From Pseudarthrobacter sp. L1SW (GTDB taxonomy: Bacteria > Actinomycetota > Actinomycetes > Actinomycetales > Micrococcaceae): 64,000 nucleotides of DNA. Below, in pieces: positions 61,754-64,000 of the stretch. A program made the translations under genes and the position numbers. The notes under the pieces are model-generated. The model saw only the letters and a list, made by a program, of their open reading frames with translations, did no database searches and was not told the DNA's origin. Location of the stretch: positions 930,001 through 994,000 of the forward strand of contig NZ_CP078079.1 in the NCBI RefSeq assembly GCF_020809045.1, in the 5' to 3' direction. The first letter of the stretch is position 1. Every line of letters starts with the position of its first letter.

Positions 61754-62982
61754 CGCGGCGCCGTTCCGCCGCACGGACCCTTCTTGCAGGACTGCCCGCT
61801 GTAGCCGCGCTCCTGCTGGCTCCCGCCGCCGTCGTTCCTTCGTTTGCCGATGATGCCGCCGTGATTGAGGTGACCGGCCAGCCGCTTGGAGTGGCCGCGG
61901 GCGCGGACGGGGCGGTGTATGTCAGTGACTACAACTGGGTGGGCGGCGTCAGCGTCTTCCAGCCGGGGGAGCTGCAGGCTTCCCGCCAGATTAAGGTGGG
62001 CCACTTTTCAACGTCTGTTGCGGTGACCCCGGACGGGACGCTGTACGTAGTCCAGACGACAGAGGCCATGCAAACCGAGATCGGCGTGGTGGCGCCCGGG
62101 GCCGGCGAAGTTTCCAAGACCATTCCGCTCACCCAGGGCACGCACTGGCTGACGGTAGCGCCGGACGGCTCGCTGTATGTGGCCAGCCCTTCCGAAGGCA
62201 CGGTGTCCGTGGTTTTGCCTGGCGAGGCCCGGGTTGAGCGCGTGATCGAGGCCGGAAACTATCCGGTGGAAGCTGCCGTAACGGCTGACGGCACTGTCTA
62301 CGCCACCAACCAGCACGCGGGCACCGTCACTGTTGTTCCGAAGGGCGCTGCTGCCCCCTCGCACACCATCGCGGTGGGGAGGACGTCAGGTCCGCACGGG
62401 ATTGCGGCGGGTCCCGACGGAACCGTTTACGTGGCAAACGTGCTGTCCAACGACGTGGCCGTCATCGAGCCCGGCGGCACCGCGGTGGCCCGGAAGATCA
62501 GGGTGGGCCGCGAGCCGCAGGAAGTGGTGGCCGCGCCGGACGGGACCCTTTATGTGACCAACAGCGCGGACAACACCGTATCGGTGATCCCGCCCGGGGC
62601 CGAAGCCGTGGCGGAGACGGTGCCCACCGGGGATGACCCCGGACGCCTGGCGGTCCGGGCCGACGGTTCCGTGGTGGTGGTCAACAGGGGCGGCAGGTCC
62701 CTTACCGTGTTCGACGGCGGCTTGACCGGTCCCGCTGGCACGGCACCTGCGCCTGGGGCGAAGGCAGCGGATCCCGGGCCCGGCGCCGAGCCAGGGGAGG
62801 TTGCTTCCGGAGGCCTTTCCGCTGGATCGCTTCCTGCGCTTCCTGTGGTTGCCGCAGGGGCCGCCGCCCTGCTGCTTGCAGGCGCGGCCGCGCTCGTCGC
62901 CCTGCTGCGGAGGCGCCGGAAGGCTGTGGGGGAGGACCCTGCGCCGGCCTGGCTGTTCGACCAGACCCCCACCGGCTCATGA
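61750..62982 (+). CDS. Secreted YncE/NHL-like beta-propeller protein with C-terminal anchor
   Basis: A 410-residue protein. From GTG 61750 the signal is VTRRRSAARTLLAGLPAVAA with cleavage near SFA. About seven blades follow, each with the repeat pattern PDGTLYVxNxxxxTVSVIxPG (for example AAPDGTLYVTNSADNTVSVI). A Gly/Pro linker leads to a membrane helix (VVAAGAAALLLAGAAALVAL) and an RRRRK stop-transfer sequence. Propellers of this type are structural or binding modules. GTG 61612 is an alternative start with a better ribosome site but poor codon bias. Confidence 0.75.
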   Translation: MTRRRSAARTLLAGLPAVAALLLAPAAVVPSFADDAAVIEVTGQPLGVAAGADGAVYVSDYNWVGGVSVFQPGELQASRQIKVGHFSTSVAVTPDGTLYVVQTTEAMQTEIGVVAPGAGEVSKTIPLTQGTHWLTVAPDGSLYVASPSEGTVSVVLPGEARVERVIEAGNYPVEAAVTADGTVYATNQHAGTVTVVPKGAAAPSHTIAVGRTSGPHGIAAGPDGTVYVANVLSNDVAVIEPGGTAVARKIRVGREPQEVVAAPDGTLYVTNSADNTVSVIPPGAEAVAETVPTGDDPGRLAVRADGSVVVVNRGGRSLTVFDGGLTGPAGTAPAPGAKAADPGPGAEPGEVASGGLSAGSLPALPVVAAGAAALLLAGAAALVALLRRRRKAVGEDPAPAWLFDQTPTGS

Positions 62983-63040
62983 CTCTTCACTATTCATGAC
63001 CCTGAACTATTCATGAACCTGAACTATTCATGACTCTTGG
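62977..63040. repeat. 17-bp tandem repeat beginning in the stop codon of the propeller gene
   Basis: Three 17-bp units of the form TCATGAC/ACC/TTGA/CACTAT start at 62977, 62994 and 63011, followed by a partial fourth unit. The first unit includes the TGA stop (62980-62982). The array ends 44 nt before the cupin gene. Confidence 0.75.
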
Positions 63041-63083
63041 CTGAGGCCTCCGCATCGCGGGTAACCGCGGGTACCGTGTCCTC

Positions 63084-63419
63084 ATGCAGAAGATATCGAT
63101 CGATGCCCTGGCCCGTCAGCAGCTCGCAGCGGCCGTGGCTGCCCCCAGCGGGCGGGCGGCGGACACGGCGTTCGGCGGCCACGAGAAGAAACTCCGCCAG
63201 ACCGTCATGGCCTTCCGCGCCGGCACCCAGCTCAGCGAACACCAGAACCCCGGCGAGGCCACCGTTTACGTCATCAAGGGCTCGGTGTGGCTCAAGTCCG
63301 GCGGGGAGGCCTGGCAGGGCAAAGCCGGAGACCTGCTCATTGTTCCGGACGGGCTGCACAGCCTGGAAGCGGACGAGGACTCGGCCGTGCTGTTCACGGT
63401 GGTCAAGACCGACCGGTAG
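63084..63419 (+). CDS. Small cupin-domain protein
   Basis: A 111-residue single-domain cupin: QLSEHQNPGEATVYVIKGSV is motif 1 with one His-Glu metal pattern, and GKAGDLLIVPDGLHSLEADE is motif 2 with the second His. Members are enzymes or ligand sensors; the role cannot be named. The tandem repeat lies just upstream. Confidence 0.82.
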   Translation: MQKISIDALARQQLAAAVAAPSGRAADTAFGGHEKKLRQTVMAFRAGTQLSEHQNPGEATVYVIKGSVWLKSGGEAWQGKAGDLLIVPDGLHSLEADEDSAVLFTVVKTDR

Positions 63420-63844
63420 CGCCAGGACTTCCCCGGGCCCTAAGGGGCTGATGGACGATGTTCGGATGCAAGGGCCGCGAGGTCGCGGATCAGCTGCCGC
63501 ACCTCATGCTCCCGGCCACTGGAAGGCGGAGTTTGTACTGCCCGGGGCCCTGCCAAGGGCTTCCTGGGTGGAGCGGGAACGGGAGTCGCCGCTGGCCCGG
63601 CCAGGGTGCGTGGTTCCTCTGCCCTGGGCGGAATGCCTGTGCTCATACGCCCCCCTGACGCGATTGGTTCTGCTGCTAGGGACACTCTAGGAACCCGGGC
63701 GGCCATCCGGAAGCGCGTTCGCCGGTCGTCGGAACTTATTGTGTCGATCTTGAGCTTTGTTCCATGGTGGCGTATCTGCCCCGTCATGACACACGCCGCG
63801 TTCGGACCTTACGGCGGCAGGGGTCGGCGTTATAACGTGATGGC
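63420..63844. other. 425-nt region with a doubtful ORF and a leaderless promoter
   Basis: Most of the stretch has no clear coding frame. A possible minus-strand ORF occupies 63440-63646. At its right end TATAAC (63831-63836) is a -10 candidate eight bases before the methyltransferase GTG at 63845. No terminator hairpin was found after the cupin gene. Confidence 0.45.
63440..63646 (-). pseudogene. Possible remnant or small ORF of 68 residues
   Basis: ATG 63646 opens a proline-rich stretch (TGIPPRAEEPRTLAGPAATP) that ends REHEVRQLIRDLAALASEHR. Only the last 25 codons show the strong G/C third-position bias of real genes here; the first part is weak. It could be the degraded end of an older gene. 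No family is recognised. Confidence 0.25.
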
Positions 63845-64000
63845 GTGATCGTCCCCGATATTTCCCAGAACGCCGTGGCGGTCGCGGACCACTACGACGA
63901 GCTCGATCCGATCTATCGCCGGGTGTGGGGCGAGCATGTCCATCACGGCCTGTGGGAAACGGGTCGCGAGACGGCGGCCGAAGCCGTTGAGGCCCTCGTC
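63845..64000 (+). CDS. SAM-dependent methyltransferase, truncated at window end
   Basis: The first 52 codons begin MIVPDISQNAVAVADHYDEL and continue DPIYRRVWGEHVHHGLW. This is the opening of tocopherol/sarcosine-type methyltransferases (a WGEH-x-HHGLW motif binds near the substrate). The SAM motif lies beyond the window. GTG 63845 has no ribosome site and follows a TATAAC -10 by eight bases, so leaderless or near-leaderless expression is likely. Confidence 0.8.
   Translation, partial: MIVPDISQNAVAVADHYDELDPIYRRVWGEHVHHGLWETGRETAAEAVEALV

Overview
This is a 64-kb chromosomal window from a high-GC actinobacterium. The gene content and style fit the Micrococcaceae, most likely Arthrobacter or Pseudarthrobacter: strong G/C third-position bias, many GTG/TTG starts, several leaderless-looking genes, a resuscitation-promoting-factor-like protein, Tat signals and excalibur proteins. 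This placement is inference from style and families; no 16S or marker gene is present. I saw no rRNA, tRNA, CRISPR array, transposase or prophage module.

Layout. 1-5.9 kb: a truncated Rpf-like gene, a UvrA2-like ATPase, a divergent adenine-deaminase-type enzyme, an unusual winged-helix/KPA-repeat/X25 fusion protein and acylphosphatase. 5.9-13.2 kb: a RecB-like nuclease fused to a UPF1-type helicase, a small secreted protein, TerC and a RecQ-like helicase. 13.4-17.6 kb: a YdeP-type molybdopterin oxidoreductase, DUF6457 and glutathione-independent formaldehyde dehydrogenase. 17.7-24.8 kb: GNAT, a class-A-like serine hydrolase, two MFS transporters, MscS and a secreted glycerophosphodiesterase.

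24.9-36.8 kb is the centrepiece: a sulfoquinovose (SQ) catabolic locus of sulfo-EMP type. A minus-strand operon runs PfkB kinase, class I aldolase (YihT-like), ABC binding protein and two permeases, aldehyde dehydrogenase, TauE/SafE exporter, YihS-like isomerase and an unknown 62-aa protein. A divergent plus-strand arm runs a Gfo/Idh/MocA protein resembling NAD-dependent sulfoquinovosidases, a DeoR-family regulator and a 2-hydroxyacid dehydrogenase. The key isomerase and aldolase residues fall at the same positions as in E. coli YihS and YihT, as I remember them. The predicted flow is SQ glycoside import, SQ release, SQ to sulfofructose (SF), SF-1-phosphate, then DHAP plus sulfolactaldehyde, oxidation to sulfolactate, and export. 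A shared 16-bp palindrome (TGTTG-N6-CAACA) sits at the divergent promoter and again before the regulator gene.

36.8-49.9 kb: a membrane protein/proline-rich lipoprotein pair, a MarR-MFS unit with a clear double palindromic operator, small stress and housekeeping enzymes, a Tat-exported metallophosphoesterase, and a pair of secreted excalibur proteins (an HNH-type nuclease and a PASTA lipoprotein) preceded by an attenuator-like hairpin. 50-64 kb: a secreted LVIVD/PA protein with a Pho-box-like direct repeat upstream, SnoaL, DUF1304, a LuxR-type regulator, an ABC exporter plus glycosyltransferase unit, a CNNM/CBS protein, a secreted beta-propeller protein with a suspicious frame conflict at its start, a cupin and the first 52 codons of a methyltransferase.
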